From Bacillus multifaciens (GTDB lineage: Bacteria > Bacillota > Bacilli > Bacillales > Bacillaceae_G), in NCBI RefSeq assembly GCF_030756675.1, contig NZ_JAVBXD010000009.1, positions 1 to 64,000 of the forward strand: a DNA stretch of 64,000 nt, read 5' to 3'. Within the stretch, counting starts at the first letter, position 1. Every line of letters begins with the position of its first letter. Below the pieces are notes generated by a model. That model was not told where the DNA came from. It saw only the letters and a list, made by a program, of their open reading frames with translations, and made no database searches. The translations under genes and the position numbers were made by a program. This document shows, piece by piece, positions 17,847-27,262 of the stretch.

Positions 17847-18031
17847 GCATGAAATATAATCTCTATATAACTAGAAATTAATAGAATGGTAATACATACG
17901 TTGATGAACCGAAAGACACTCGTTTGACGTCGATCAGACATTTCTTTTTGTTGACACAGTGTGTGTGTCATAAGGTTTGTATAAGTTAGAACGATAATTG
18001 CAAAAGCAATAAATGAAATTATAATTGTCAC
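17840..18031 (-). CDS. Small membrane protein (63 aa)
   Basis: GTG start at 18031, placed 8 nt after a strong AAAGGAGGA site. An ATG at 18061 would put that site inside the gene. The product has an N-terminal helix (TIIISFIAFAIIVLTY), a polar middle with one Cys, and a second helix (FINVCITILLISSYI). It sits in the prsA-yhaI interval, where B. subtilis has small membrane genes (yhaK/yhaL), but I cannot confirm orthology. Confidence 0.6.
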   Translation of the reverse strand: MTIIISFIAFAIIVLTYTNLMTHTLCQQKEMSDRRQTSVFRFINVCITILLISSYIEIIFHAK

Positions 18032-18219
18032 GAGGAGCGTCCTCCTTTGGCGAAAATACATATATTTCTATTGTATCATACGATAATTTGTTCGTGTTAT
18101 AAAATTCTGAAATAGAGAAATTTAGAATATATACATACAAAAAAGACATCCCCCTTTTAAGGTGGGCGAGAACGGATCGCTTATAGGCAAGCGATCTATA
18201 GAGAAAGAGAGGGAAGAAA

Positions 18220-18555
18220 ATGGACGTTGTGAAACGCTTAGAACAAGCAGAATATTATGTATCGCTTCTTTTTAATATGATAGATGAAGAAAAGTGTCCA
18301 TTTTATTCTTTAATTATAAAGAAGAAAGTGATGAAACGTGACGTAGAACGTTTGTTAGTTCTTTGTGAACAAATGAATGAGCAATACATAAAGGAAAAGC
18401 AGGAAGGTTTGCTTTTATTTGATGAGCTGTTACATAAATTTGAAAGAGCGCTTCCGCAAAGCCTCAAAGGAAAAGAGACGGCAGAAGCGCTCGAACGTCA
18501 AGGTCTATTTCAACCATTGATGCAAGAATTTTTACGTATGATGGCGAAAAGATAA
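18220..18555 (+). CDS. yhaI: YhaI family protein (DUF1878)
   Basis: A 111-residue, charged, probably helical cytosolic protein. The sequence (AEYYVSLLFNMID, FYSLIIKKKVMKRDVERLL, LLFDELLHKFERAL) matches the Bacillus YhaI/DUF1878 family as I know it, and its place between prsA and scoC is the B. subtilis position. The ribosome site AGAGAGGGAAG is close to ATG. It ends 4 bp from the convergent scoC gene. Function is not established. Confidence 0.75.
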   Translation: MDVVKRLEQAEYYVSLLFNMIDEEKCPFYSLIIKKKVMKRDVERLLVLCEQMNEQYIKEKQEGLLLFDELLHKFERALPQSLKGKETAEALERQGLFQPLMQEFLRMMAKR

Positions 18556-18559
18556 TAAA

Positions 18560-19120
18560 TTAGCATTTTTTAACAAGCTTTTCATCATGTTCGATAAAAC
18601 TCTCCTCGATATTATCCAGTGATTTCTCGAAAATGTCGATAAAGTCTTGCCCATAAACATTTCGTAAGATGGCAATTAATTCGATGTTTTCTGGGAATTT
18701 ACCGTAGAAATTGCGAAGCGCTAATGCACCATTAAAGACAGAATTACTTTCAGGGTCATATTCCTCCATTAATTGCAACAGCAATTCTTCTCCCTTTTCT
18801 GTAATCTCAATATACGTGTTTCGTTTGTCATCTTCTTTCTTTGAAAATATAAGTAGACCGCGTTCCTCTAGTTTTTTAGAGAAGTTAAAAGCTGTGGATA
18901 CGTGCATGACACCGAACTTCGCAATTTCTGAGATAGAAGCCCCTTTTAAGTGATACGCAATCCATAAAATATGATGTTCATTAATATTTAAATCATATGG
19001 TTTAATCCACTGTTGCCAATCTTTTTCTACACACTTCCATAACGCTTTTGATAATTGAGCCATGCGTTGGCTGAAAATCATCGCTTCTTTTATCGAATAA
19101 TTTTTTTCACCGTTTTTCAT
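18560..19120 (-). CDS. scoC: ScoC/Hpr, MarR-family transition-state regulator
   Basis: A 186-residue MarR-type winged-helix protein: [23 protein letters not shown] is the recognition region and [20 protein letters not shown] the wing. In B. subtilis ScoC (Hpr) represses extracellular proteases (aprE, nprE) and affects sporulation and competence. An ATG 7 codons upstream exists, but the family starts near MKNGEKNYS. The context (yhaI, yhaH, hit, ecs) is the same as in B. subtilis. It could repress the secreted neutral protease gene at 50558, but I did not identify ScoC sites there. Confidence 0.9.
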   Translation of the reverse strand: MKNGEKNYSIKEAMIFSQRMAQLSKALWKCVEKDWQQWIKPYDLNINEHHILWIAYHLKGASISEIAKFGVMHVSTAFNFSKKLEERGLLIFSKKEDDKRNTYIEITEKGEELLLQLMEEYDPESNSVFNGALALRNFYGKFPENIELIAILRNVYGQDFIDIFEKSLDNIEESFIEHDEKLVKKC

Positions 19121-19341
19121 TGATTCACCCACTTTATACAATTCTTATTCATTACTATCTATTATGCCAGTAAAATAAAAATTAATAAAGTCTTTTTGTT
19201 AGAATTGTGAAAATTTTTCGTTAAAATGACAAAACTATACAAAATTCGAGTAGTTATAAAAGTGTTTGCTTGTCGGACAGGACAAAGATTGACGGAATTT
19301 TATTCTGATTTGGACGTAGAGAGGAGAGGGGAATCATTGTA

Positions 19342-19377
19342 TAAAAAATACGGCACATGTATGTCATGTGCCGTATA
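19342..19377 (-). terminator. Terminator of yhaH
   Basis: On the minus strand ACGGCACATG pairs with CATGTGCCGT and is followed by ATTTTTTAT. Confidence 0.88.
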
Positions 19378-19419
19378 AGAGACGGTAAGAATCAAAACGA
19401 TTTGTTATAGTACGAAAAA

Positions 19420-19782
19420 TTAGGCTTTGTTAGGAACTGCTTGTTGTAACTTTTCAATTGACTTTTGAATGTTTTCAATTTCTAGTTCAATGTGACGCTT
19501 GTTTTGAGAGATATCCTGTCTCCATGTCGAGATTGTTTCGTGCATATCATCTTTTAACTCTTGGATGACTTCTTTACCTTCAGAAGCTGTTTCAACGATT
19601 TGTCGTCTTAATAATTTTGTATCGGCTGTAATATCAGCCAATGTTTTCTTTAGATCGTTTCCTTTTTCCTTTAATTTACCTCGCATATCTCTTCCAGATG
19701 AAGGAGTAGAGAAGAGTACAGCAAGTCCAGCAACAGCTCCGCCGCAAATGACGCCAGTTAGAAAGGATTTAGATTTTGACAT
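19420..19782 (-). CDS. yhaH: YhaH, YtxH-domain protein
   Basis: A 120-residue protein with an N-terminal hydrophobic, glycine/alanine-rich segment (GVICGGAVAGLAVLFSTPSSGRDMR), the YtxH signature, followed by a long amphipathic coiled-coil-like helix. General-stress or membrane-associated YtxH proteins are common in Bacillus, with roles mostly unknown. Synteny between scoC and hit gives the name. AGGAGG lies at good distance from ATG. Confidence 0.8.
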   Translation of the reverse strand: MSKSKSFLTGVICGGAVAGLAVLFSTPSSGRDMRGKLKEKGNDLKKTLADITADTKLLRRQIVETASEGKEVIQELKDDMHETISTWRQDISQNKRHIELEIENIQKSIEKLQQAVPNKA

Positions 19783-19895
19783 AAAAAGGGCCTCCTTAAT
19801 TTGTGAAACTTGTCATCACCGTTGAAAGTTTCACAGCATTGTTATACTCATGATGTGTAAAACTGTGCATATGCATAAGACAAGGGGGGAGAAAA

Positions 19896-20087
19896 GTGAA
19901 ATGGATTACTAACATTTGTTTTATTGTCAGTCTTTTCTTTCTTGTACGAGCAATGCAATTATTTTTTATTTTAAAACAGAAAAGATCGTACCCGCCAATC
20001 CTTTTAGTAAAGCAGCAAGTTGCTAGGTTTGCGTTCATTGGCGGGGTGTGCATGGTATGTGCAATCTTATTGTACATACTGTTCTAA
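19896..20087 (+). CDS. Small membrane protein (63 aa)
   Basis: GTG start 8 nt after GGGGGGA. Two hydrophobic helices (ICFIVSLFFLVRAMQLFFIL and FIGGVCMVCAILLYILF) are joined by a basic loop. It lies between the divergent yhaH and the convergent hit gene. No family recognised; the ribosome site and the conserved location make it likely real. Confidence 0.6.
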   Translation: MKWITNICFIVSLFFLVRAMQLFFILKQKRSYPPILLVKQQVARFAFIGGVCMVCAILLYILF

Positions 20088-20094
20088 CAAAAGG

Positions 20095-20529
20095 TTACTT
20101 TACGCTAGTTGCAATTGTGTTTGCAATGTTTTGTAATTCTTCCATTGTGTAATCACCTTGGTGAGACTTCCATACAGCACCGAAACCGTCTTTTTCGTCG
20201 TAGCGTGGAATTAAATGAAGATGGAAGTGAAAGACAGTTTGTCCTGCTTTTTCGCCGTTATTATTTAATAAGTTGAAACCAACTGGATTATATTCAGCTT
20301 TCATTGCATTTGAAATTTTTGGAACAACAGAGAAAATGTGCGCAGCAATTTCTGGTGTTAATGCGAATACGTCTTGTTTATGTACTTTTGGAATTACGAG
20401 TGTATGCCCTTTTGTAACTTGGCTAATATCAAGAAAAGCAAGTACATGTTCATCTTCATATACTTTTGCGCAAGGAATTTGTCCCTCAATAATTTTACAA
20501 AAAATACAATTATCTGCAGTATGATTCAT
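20095..20529 (-). CDS. hit: HIT-family hydrolase Hit
   Basis: About 144 residues. The N-terminal CIFCKII zinc-type motif is followed by the histidine triad near the C-terminus (HFHLHLIPR), which forms the nucleotide-binding and catalytic site of HIT hydrolases acting on AMP-linked substrates. The ATG at 20529 is preferred, because the in-frame ATG at 20538 is part of the ribosome site region AAAGGATGAGG. The length equals that of B. subtilis Hit, and it neighbours ecsA as there. Confidence 0.92.
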   Translation of the reverse strand: MNHTADNCIFCKIIEGQIPCAKVYEDEHVLAFLDISQVTKGHTLVIPKVHKQDVFALTPEIAAHIFSVVPKISNAMKAEYNPVGFNLLNNNGEKAGQTVFHFHLHLIPRYDEKDGFGAVWKSHQGDYTMEELQNIANTIATSVK

Positions 20530-20582
20530 ATTCCTCATCCTTTCAGTAGTCTTAGCCGTATTTTACCATAATTACATAATAG

Positions 20583-20622
20583 AAAAAACACGAAAAGCAG
20601 GAAGCCGGTAAGCTTCCTGCCT
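20583..20622 (-). terminator. Hairpin with U-run upstream of hit
   Basis: GCAGGAAGC pairs with GCTTCCTGC; on the minus strand it is followed by TTTTCGTGTTTTTT. It lies about 55-90 bp upstream of the hit start codon in the sense direction of hit, so it would terminate transcripts entering from ecsA's side or act as a leader attenuator. Confidence 0.55.
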
Positions 20623-20664
20623 TCTGAAGAAGGTTTGAAAAAGCGTTTTCGTTTAATCTACCTT

Positions 20665-20885
20665 TAGGAGACACCTCATTTATTTAGGAAATGCGCGGTA
20701 ACTCGACATATATTCTGCCGTCGACACCCCATTTTCATTAAAATGATGTTGCAATCCTTCGGAAATGAATTGTTTATTTTATAAAACAGTATCTACTCTC
20801 CGCGAGACACCCCGTTTCTAAAATGAAACAAATTATATGGCTCCGTGTAAATTACCTTTGTCCATTATAGACACCCCATTTCATG
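20665..20885. repeat. Four copies of a GACACCyC motif upstream of ecsA
   Basis: GACACCTCATTT (20670), GACACCCCATTT (20723), GACACCCCGTTT (20806) and GACACCCCATTT (20870), all in the same orientation with spacings of 53, 83 and 64 bp; most are followed within 15 bp by an AAATG-like trinucleotide pattern. The ~490-bp gap between hit and ecsA has no other feature I trust. Confidence 0.5.
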
Positions 20886-21081
20886 ATGAGTTCGCTAGGC
20901 TGTGTTCATCACTTTTATGGCTGCTTTTTCAATGTGTTCCTTCCTCACTAATTATGATGTCCGCTTTTTTAGGATATATGCAAAGGAAATTTTTTCTTTT
21001 AATGTTAGGTCTGTACTATGTAGGAGCTTTATTTTTTTGGTAAGATGATTACATATACATAAATGAAGAAAGTGGTGTCAT

Positions 21082-21828
21082 ATGGAACAATTATTACGCG
21101 TGGAAAATGTCACAGGCGGATATACGAAGCGGCCTGTATTACAAAATATTTCATTCTCTGTTAAGAAAGGAGAACTTGTCGGTTTAATCGGTTTAAACGG
21201 TGCGGGAAAAAGTACAACAATTAAGCATATTATCGGATTAATGGAGCCGAAACAAGGTCATATCACGATTAACGGTAAGACATTAAAAGATGATATGACA
21301 GCATACCGCTCTAGTTTCTCGTTTATTCCAGAAACACCTGTGCTCTATGAGGAGCTAACGTTAGAAGAGCATTTAAAGCTAACGGCAATGGCGTATGGCA
21401 TTGACGAGAAAGAGTATGATACGCGCGTAGACAAGCTGTTAAAAGAATTTCGCATGAAAAATCGTTTGAAGTGGTTCCCATCTCATTTTTCAAAAGGGAT
21501 GAAACAAAAAGTAATGATTATGAGTGCGTTTTTAGTGGAGCCTTCTTTATATATTGTCGATGAGCCGTTTGTTGGGCTAGACCCACTAGCAATTCAATCA
21601 TTGCTGCAAATGATGGATCAAATGAAAAAGAGCGGTGCAGGCATTTTAATGAGTACACATATTTTAGCAACAGCAGAGCGTTATTGTGATTCCTTTATTA
21701 TTTTGCATCAAGGTGAAATCCGGGCACAGGGCACTCTAAAGCAGCTGCAAAGTGAGTTTAAAATGCCAGAGGCAACACTTGATGATATTTACATTGCACT
21801 AACGAAGGAAGAAGATGCTGATGAATAG
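21082..21828 (+). CDS. ecsA: ABC transporter ATP-binding protein EcsA
   Basis: A 248-residue ATPase: Walker A GLNGAGKST, signature FSKGMKQK, Walker B LYIVDEPFVGLD and H-loop MSTHILATAE. In B. subtilis EcsAB is needed for competence, protein secretion and intramembrane proteolysis by RasP. The ATG is close to GTGGTG rather than a strong ribosome site. It overlaps ecsB by 14 nt, and gene order hit-ecsA-ecsB-ecsC is conserved. Confidence 0.93.
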   Translation: MEQLLRVENVTGGYTKRPVLQNISFSVKKGELVGLIGLNGAGKSTTIKHIIGLMEPKQGHITINGKTLKDDMTAYRSSFSFIPETPVLYEELTLEEHLKLTAMAYGIDEKEYDTRVDKLLKEFRMKNRLKWFPSHFSKGMKQKVMIMSAFLVEPSLYIVDEPFVGLDPLAIQSLLQMMDQMKKSGAGILMSTHILATAERYCDSFIILHQGEIRAQGTLKQLQSEFKMPEATLDDIYIALTKEEDADE

Positions 21829-23038
21829 TAAAGGGCTATGGAAAGAAAGGTTTCGTCATTTTTTAAAGGAAACGCGTACATACGGTAAATATGTATTTAA
21901 TGATCATTTGAAATTTATTTTTGTATTTATCATTGGTACCGGCGCATATTATTACCAGCAATGGCTGCAAACATTAACGCCTGCATTTCCGGCGGCATTT
22001 GTGATGGCGGTGCTGTTAGGACTTGTCTTAACGGCAGGGTCGATTCAAACGTTACTAAAAGAAGCGGATCTCGTATATTTACTTCCAGTAGAAGAAAAAT
22101 TAAAAGCATATTTCGGAAAAGCATTTCAATTTACGTTTATCGTCCAGTTGTATATTGTGGCAATGGTAAGTGCGGCGCTTGCTCCGCTCTATTTTCAGCA
22201 GACGAAACAATCAGGGGAAACATATATCATAATAATCCTGGCGATTGTGCTAAGTAAAGGATGGAATTTATTTGTAACATGGGAAAAGTCTTATATGACG
22301 GATCACCGTATTCATCTTACGGACTGGCTTGTTCGTTTTGTACTTAACTTTTTCTTTGTGTATTTTCTTGTCGAGCGTGCTTCTGCGTTGTATATGGGAG
22401 CAATCGTCTTTGCGATGATCATTTATCTTGTATTTTTGCACCAGAAAGTAAAAGGAAAACCGCTAAACTGGGAATATTTAATTGCTGAAGAAGGAAAGAA
22501 AATGATGCTGCTATACCGCATTGCCAATATGTTTGTTGATGTACCGGCATTAAAAGAACGGGTGGCTCGTCGCAAATGGCTTGATTTTATTCTTCAACTT
22601 GTATCAGACAAACGCCCATATTTATTCTTATACTTGCGCACGTTTTTACGCTCAGGAAATTACTTTGGGTTGTATGTCCGCTTACTGACAATTGGCGGTT
22701 TGATTTTATACTTTGCGCCGTTTCTCTATGTTCGTCTTCTAGTCGGCGCCGTATTTTTATATTTAATCGGCTATCAGATGTTAAGTTTATGGAAGCATCA
22801 TCGTCTGAAATTATGGCCCCAGCTATATCCAATCCCAGAAGAAGCAAAAATGAAAGATTTTCTGACGTTATTATGTACGTTGCTTTGTGTGGGCGGTGTC
22901 ATTTTCGCTGTACTCTTTGCGTTTGCAACGAAGGATATCATGATGACAGGACTTGTTTTTCTTTTGAATATGTTATTTAGTGCCTTGTTTGTTTATCAAT
23001 ACGGGGCGAAGCGTTTAAAAAAATTAGACCGTATATAG
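21815..23038 (+). CDS. ecsB: ABC transporter permease EcsB
   Basis: A 407-residue polytopic membrane protein, almost the same length as B. subtilis EcsB, with hydrophobic segments in two blocks (about 35-165 and 285-395) around a cytoplasmic middle. It overlaps the ecsA 3' end, with a second in-frame ATG at 21821 as alternative start. With EcsA it forms an ABC transporter of unidentified substrate that influences secretion and membrane proteolysis. Confidence 0.9.
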   Translation: MLMNSKGLWKERFRHFLKETRTYGKYVFNDHLKFIFVFIIGTGAYYYQQWLQTLTPAFPAAFVMAVLLGLVLTAGSIQTLLKEADLVYLLPVEEKLKAYFGKAFQFTFIVQLYIVAMVSAALAPLYFQQTKQSGETYIIIILAIVLSKGWNLFVTWEKSYMTDHRIHLTDWLVRFVLNFFFVYFLVERASALYMGAIVFAMIIYLVFLHQKVKGKPLNWEYLIAEEGKKMMLLYRIANMFVDVPALKERVARRKWLDFILQLVSDKRPYLFLYLRTFLRSGNYFGLYVRLLTIGGLILYFAPFLYVRLLVGAVFLYLIGYQMLSLWKHHRLKLWPQLYPIPEEAKMKDFLTLLCTLLCVGGVIFAVLFAFATKDIMMTGLVFLLNMLFSALFVYQYGAKRLKKLDRI

Positions 23039-23054
23039 GGAAAGGGAGAAAAGA

Positions 23055-23771
23055 ATGACTGAATATGAACAAAAGGTCATCTTAGAATTACAGCAGTGGA
23101 AAAGAAAAATTATCAAAAATTCTTCTGTAATGACACGTTTCTCTAAAACAGTTCAAACGAAAATGCAGCAGCTCATTCCAGATAAGGTGCAAAATATCCT
23201 TACAGAAACAATTAAAACGATGGTTCAAGGCATTAGTATTGGTTCGAATTTCATCAAACCAAGGCTAAAGGAAACCGATTGGTCACTGCAAAGAAGAGAT
23301 GAAGAAGTATTAAAGAAGATAGATGAGTATAAAAAGGTTGCAGCTGCAGAAGGAGCAGGGACAGGAGCGGGAGGGTTTTTACTTGGACTTGCTGACTTCC
23401 CGCTGCTGCTCAGCATTAAAATTAAATTTTTATTTGATGCGGCAACATTGTACGGCTATGATACGAGTAAACAAGAAGAGCGGTTATTTATTCTTCACGT
23501 ATTTCAACTTGCGTTCTCCAGCGATAATCACCGGAAAGAAATATGGAAGGCGATTGAGACTTGGGATACAAATAAAGAAAATCATATCGACTGGGAAAAG
23601 TTCCAGCAAGAATACCGCGATTATATTGACCTAGCAAAAATGCTGCAGCTTGTCCCTGTCATTGGTGCACCGGTGGGGGCATATGCAAACTATCAACTGC
23701 TGCAGCGGCTTGGTGAAGTAACGATGAATTGCTATCGGCTGCGGTTATTGCAGCGGGAAGGTATGATGTGA
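23055..23771 (+). CDS. ecsC: EcsC family protein
   Basis: A 238-residue protein of the EcsC family. It has a glycine-rich segment (AAAEGAGTGAGGFLLGLADFP), the family's IKIKFLFDAATLYGYD core, and the C-terminal VPVIGAPVGAYANYQLLQRLG stretch. It is the third gene of the ecs operon, 16 nt after ecsB with AAAGGGAG as ribosome site. Function is unknown, and it is dispensable for EcsAB function in B. subtilis. It is the last gene of the conserved block before the accessory region. Confidence 0.9.
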   Translation: MTEYEQKVILELQQWKRKIIKNSSVMTRFSKTVQTKMQQLIPDKVQNILTETIKTMVQGISIGSNFIKPRLKETDWSLQRRDEEVLKKIDEYKKVAAAEGAGTGAGGFLLGLADFPLLLSIKIKFLFDAATLYGYDTSKQEERLFILHVFQLAFSSDNHRKEIWKAIETWDTNKENHIDWEKFQQEYRDYIDLAKMLQLVPVIGAPVGAYANYQLLQRLGEVTMNCYRLRLLQREGMM

Positions 23772-23925
23772 TAAAGGACTAATGTTAGCTCCTTTTCGTG
23801 TACTTGATAAGTCGAACCTTGTCGAGGGATCTTTATATCGTGTCGAAGCGCCGATATATTTTAAAAAGCGGTCGATATATTGTGAAAATCGCTGATATAT
23901 TGAAAATATCGCCGATATATCAGTG
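23772..23925. repeat. Inverted-pair repeat, left copy
   Basis: Nearly identical, as reverse complement, to 28677-28836. It starts with a hairpin (AAAGGACTAA...TTAGCTCCTTT), continues GTGTCGAAGCGCCGATATAT, and contains four imperfect ~20-bp units with the core YGATATAT (GCCGATATATT, GTCGATATATT, GCTGATATATT, GCCGATATATC). Non-coding. The hairpin could also end the ecs operon. Confidence 0.8.
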
Positions 23926-23935
23926 AACATATAAG

Positions 23936-23991
23936 AAGGAGCTGATTCAAATGACATCTACATCACTTTTGAGTCAGCTCCGCTTTTCTTT
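23936..23991 (+). terminator. Long hairpin with T-run
   Basis: GGAGCTGATTCAAA pairs with TTTGAGTCAGCTCC and is followed by GCTTTTCTTT. Probable terminator downstream of ecsC. Confidence 0.65.
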
Positions 23992-24000
23992 ATAAGTTGC

Positions 24001-24092
24001 GACCGCTCCTATGCGCGGCCAGACGCTCTCGCCCTCCCCTAAAAAAAAGGGGGGTTATGTCGGTTTTTCAATTTGTATTTATATATATTTTA
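24001..24092. repeat. Repeat C, copy 2
   Basis: CCGCTCCTATGCGCGGCCAG through a C-run/G-run hairpin to TCGGTTTTTCAATTT, matching 549-640 in the same orientation. Confidence 0.7.
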
Positions 24093-24114
24093 ACGTGCAA
24101 CAACTTTTGTTTTC

Positions 24115-26523
24115 TCATTTACTAATAGGAAGAGTAACATCAATCGTTGTCCCTTTATTCACTTCACTTTCAATCGATATCTTGCCTTGATGCATTTCAA
24201 TAATTTTATAACAAATCATTAATCCTAAGCCGACTCCTTCTTCTTTAAGGCTATAAAAAGGTTCTCCAAGGTATGGTATGCGTTCTTGTGGGATCCCGCA
24301 TCCTTGATCCATAAATCGAATATTGATTTGATTATGATCAGCTCGGTCAATTTGAATGGCAATTTCTCCGCCCGTTGGCATCGATTCAATAGCGTTTTTT
24401 AAGATATTAATGAATACTTGTTTTAATTGATTCCCTTCACAATGGATCATTGGAATATTAGACATAATTTCTGCCCTAATTTGTATATTATTCATGAGTG
24501 CTTGGGGCTCTAGTAGCATGAAAACTTGATTCATTAACGTACTTATATCATTAGGTTGAATTTTCATTGCCTGCGGTTTGGCGATTGCCATAAATTCATT
24601 CGTAATGCTTTCAATGCGATTAATTTCTGATGAGACTATATTTATGTAGTGGTGATTTTTTTCATTTTCCATTGTTTTTAATAATTGCATAAATCCTTTC
24701 ATTGCCGTTAAAGGATTTTTAATTTCATGAGCGATTGCTGCAGATAATTGACCTACAACAGCAAGTTTTTCAGATTTTCTTAATAATTCTTCCGTCTTGA
24801 TTCGTTCGGTAATATCTCGAGAAATACTTAAGAAAACTTCTTTTCCATTCAACTTGAATACACGAATACTAAATTCAGTCGTTATTTTCTTTCCTGTAGG
24901 AAAAACATAATCATCTTGCAAAGTAAAAGAATTTTCCCCTTTTTTAATTTTTTCTATTAGTCTTTTTATAAGGGGAGAATCCGTAAAAACAAGATCAGAA
25001 AATGGCGTACTAAGAATTTCATCTCTACTTAAATTAAACCTTTCGCATCCAATCGCGTTTACTTCAACGAATTGAGTGGGAGTTCGATTTTTATCTAACT
25101 CTACCACGTATACGGCATCTGCTGCCTGTTCAAATAGGACACGATATTTCAATTCACTTTCTTGCAATTGTTGATATAATTGCTGTCGTTCTTTTTCGGC
25201 TTGTTTTCTTTCAGAAATGTCCCTACATATTGCAGAGATAGCCATTATATTTCCTCTTACATCTAGAACAGGTGAAATCGTCGCACTTACATCAATTAAA
25301 TCACCATTTTTTCGTTGTCTAACGGTCTCTAATCGAGTCATTGCAGATTTTCCAGACAGAATATTTTGAACGATTTCTGTCGATTCATCCAGTAAGAAAT
25401 CGGGTACACAAGGAAGTTTTTTGCCGATCGCTTCTTGCATTGACCAACCAAATATCGTTTCATAAGCTTTATTTGCTTGTAAAATATGACCTTCTCGATC
25501 AACGATAATAATGGCATCTATGTTGTTATCTACAAATGACTCCAGTAATTCTTTAGTCGTCTTTAATTCATCTGCCACTTTTTTTCTCTCTGTAATATCA
25601 ATGGCAGAACCGACAACCTCAATTACTTTCCCATTTCGCTTAATGGGCCGAAGTGCGATTAGCGCAATGGTTTCATTATCTGGCCAAGGAATTTCAAAGA
25701 TCACTTCATTCCCTTCCCATGCCTGTACATAATACTTCAGTAATTGAGGAACGAGATGAGGAGGGATAATGGAAGGATCGATAGTACGTAAACTTTTTCC
25801 TACCACTTGTTCAGAATAAAACCCAGTTTGATAATAAAATTGACCATCACACATTGTATGTATAAAGTGCGTATCTACTTTAATAAATTTAAAGATTCCT
25901 CCTTGCAGTTCATGAACAGTATCTTTCAGCTCTTGCTTCGATCTTTTTAATTTTTGATTCGTTCTACATAACTCTTCTGTTAAGGAATATAATTTTTGAT
26001 AGGCTTCCATCAGAAAAAGTCCGCTTAAAAGACCGATACTCATAAATATTAAGCTTTGCATGTAAAAAATATTAGAGATTACAGTCGGAATGAAGAATCC
26101 TCCTATCAATCGAATCATAGCCACATAACAAATCAAATAAAGAAAACTAGCTTTAAATGGATGTAAGTTTTTGAAATATGTTTTAAAAATAGTAAATATA
26201 ATGCCTACTCCTAATAAAGTAACGATATATGGTCCACAATATCCATCCATATAAATAACACGCATGATAAAAATACCAAGTAACGTAATCCAACCGGCAG
26301 TACGACCAAAGTAAATAAACGATAAAATAAGAGGAACAGCCCGAAGGTCATAGTAAAACCCCATGTATTTAAAAGAAAAGGCCATCAAAATAACAGCAAT
26401 AATTGCCCCGTATATTTTTTCAATGAACTGACTGGATTTCAGTACAAACACTTGGATGAATATAGTTGAACTAACTAGGAAAACAAAAATAAAAAGGTTA
26501 ATGAAAAAGTCTTTGATAAACAT
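24115..26523 (-). CDS. 5TM-type multi-PAS sensor histidine kinase
   Basis: An 802-residue kinase: five or six N-terminal helices (about 1-175) of the 5TM-5TMR_LYT type, with YDLRAVPLILSFIYFG and a GYCGPY turn, then three PAS domains (about 200-310, 325-440 and 455-575), each ending in a DITER/DISER motif, then HisKA with AAIAHEIKNPLTAMKGF and an ATPase domain (NAIESMPTGG, DQGCGIP, GVGLGLMI). The HisKA region resembles Bacillus sporulation kinases (KinA/KinE type), so entry to the Spo0A phosphorelay is a reasonable hypothesis. No response regulator gene is adjacent. It lies, with ydbST, between two inverted repeats. Confidence 0.85.
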   Translation of the reverse strand: MFIKDFFINLFIFVFLVSSTIFIQVFVLKSSQFIEKIYGAIIAVILMAFSFKYMGFYYDLRAVPLILSFIYFGRTAGWITLLGIFIMRVIYMDGYCGPYIVTLLGVGIIFTIFKTYFKNLHPFKASFLYLICYVAMIRLIGGFFIPTVISNIFYMQSLIFMSIGLLSGLFLMEAYQKLYSLTEELCRTNQKLKRSKQELKDTVHELQGGIFKFIKVDTHFIHTMCDGQFYYQTGFYSEQVVGKSLRTIDPSIIPPHLVPQLLKYYVQAWEGNEVIFEIPWPDNETIALIALRPIKRNGKVIEVVGSAIDITERKKVADELKTTKELLESFVDNNIDAIIIVDREGHILQANKAYETIFGWSMQEAIGKKLPCVPDFLLDESTEIVQNILSGKSAMTRLETVRQRKNGDLIDVSATISPVLDVRGNIMAISAICRDISERKQAEKERQQLYQQLQESELKYRVLFEQAADAVYVVELDKNRTPTQFVEVNAIGCERFNLSRDEILSTPFSDLVFTDSPLIKRLIEKIKKGENSFTLQDDYVFPTGKKITTEFSIRVFKLNGKEVFLSISRDITERIKTEELLRKSEKLAVVGQLSAAIAHEIKNPLTAMKGFMQLLKTMENEKNHHYINIVSSEINRIESITNEFMAIAKPQAMKIQPNDISTLMNQVFMLLEPQALMNNIQIRAEIMSNIPMIHCEGNQLKQVFINILKNAIESMPTGGEIAIQIDRADHNQINIRFMDQGCGIPQERIPYLGEPFYSLKEEGVGLGLMICYKIIEMHQGKISIESEVNKGTTIDVTLPISK

Positions 26524-26785
26524 ATAGTGCTCCCCCTTATATGAAACAAATTCGACAAAAAAGGAGAAAATCCTACAAATACTTTTATAGAAATAGGGGG
26601 AGAGCGTGTTTTTGGGAATTAAATATGTTATTTATTCTTAAAATATAGGACCTTATAAAAAAAAGACACCCTTTCGAATGTCTAAAAGGGAAACATTCCC
26701 TTTATATATCTTGTTTTCCAATTATGTTTTTAATATGATTATAGAGTCATAGAAAAAGCTTAGATTATGAAGTAGAGGTGAAAGA

Positions 26786-27262
26786 ATGCAACCGTTAGAA
26801 AATGAAATTAATCCAAAGATGGTAAGAGTATGGCAAATTAGCTCGCTCATTACATCTGGAATCGGTCTTATTATTACAATTGCTTATTTTATATTTATGA
26901 TGAAATTTGACTGGACAGGCTGGATATTTGGGGCACTTGTAATCGGGCTTCTTGCGTATGCACCGCTCGGTTATCTTGTATTTCCAAGTTTACGTCAGCG
27001 CTATTATAGTTACGAATTAAACGAAGAGGAAATGGAAATTCAAAAAGGAATGTTTACGGTAGAGCGAGTACTTGTCCCGATGATTCGCATTCAGCATATT
27101 ACAATTGAACAAGGGCCTATTATGCGTAAGTTTGATTTAGCTGAATTGAAAATTTCAACAGCCGCAACAGCGCATAGTCTTCCTGGATTGACGATGCGCG
27201 AAGCTGAGAGATTAAAGCGCCAAATTGCAGAACTGGCAAAGGTGAGTGATGAGGATGTATAA
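26786..27262 (+). CDS. ydbS: YdbS-like bPH2-domain membrane protein
   Basis: A 158-residue protein with two TM helices (about 18-42 and 50-70) and a bacterial PH (bPH2, formerly DUF304) domain (YSYELNEEEMEIQKGMFTVERVLVPMIRIQHITIEQG). It overlaps the next gene by 17 nt. In B. subtilis ydbST is a SigW-controlled pair giving resistance to antimicrobial peptides such as amylocyclicin. I did not find a convincing SigW promoter here. Confidence 0.85.
   Translation: MQPLENEINPKMVRVWQISSLITSGIGLIITIAYFIFMMKFDWTGWIFGALVIGLLAYAPLGYLVFPSLRQRYYSYELNEEEMEIQKGMFTVERVLVPMIRIQHITIEQGPIMRKFDLAELKISTAATAHSLPGLTMREAERLKRQIAELAKVSDEDV

Noticed and set aside
20837-21043. 68-residue frame before ecsA
   Set aside because: No ribosome site, it runs through the repeated GACACC motif, and its hydrophobic end is explained by T-rich DNA.
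23772-23925. Riboswitch or T-box leader
   Set aside because: An inverted copy ends inside the 3' edge of ydbT and no downstream gene is shared; repeat family is the better explanation.
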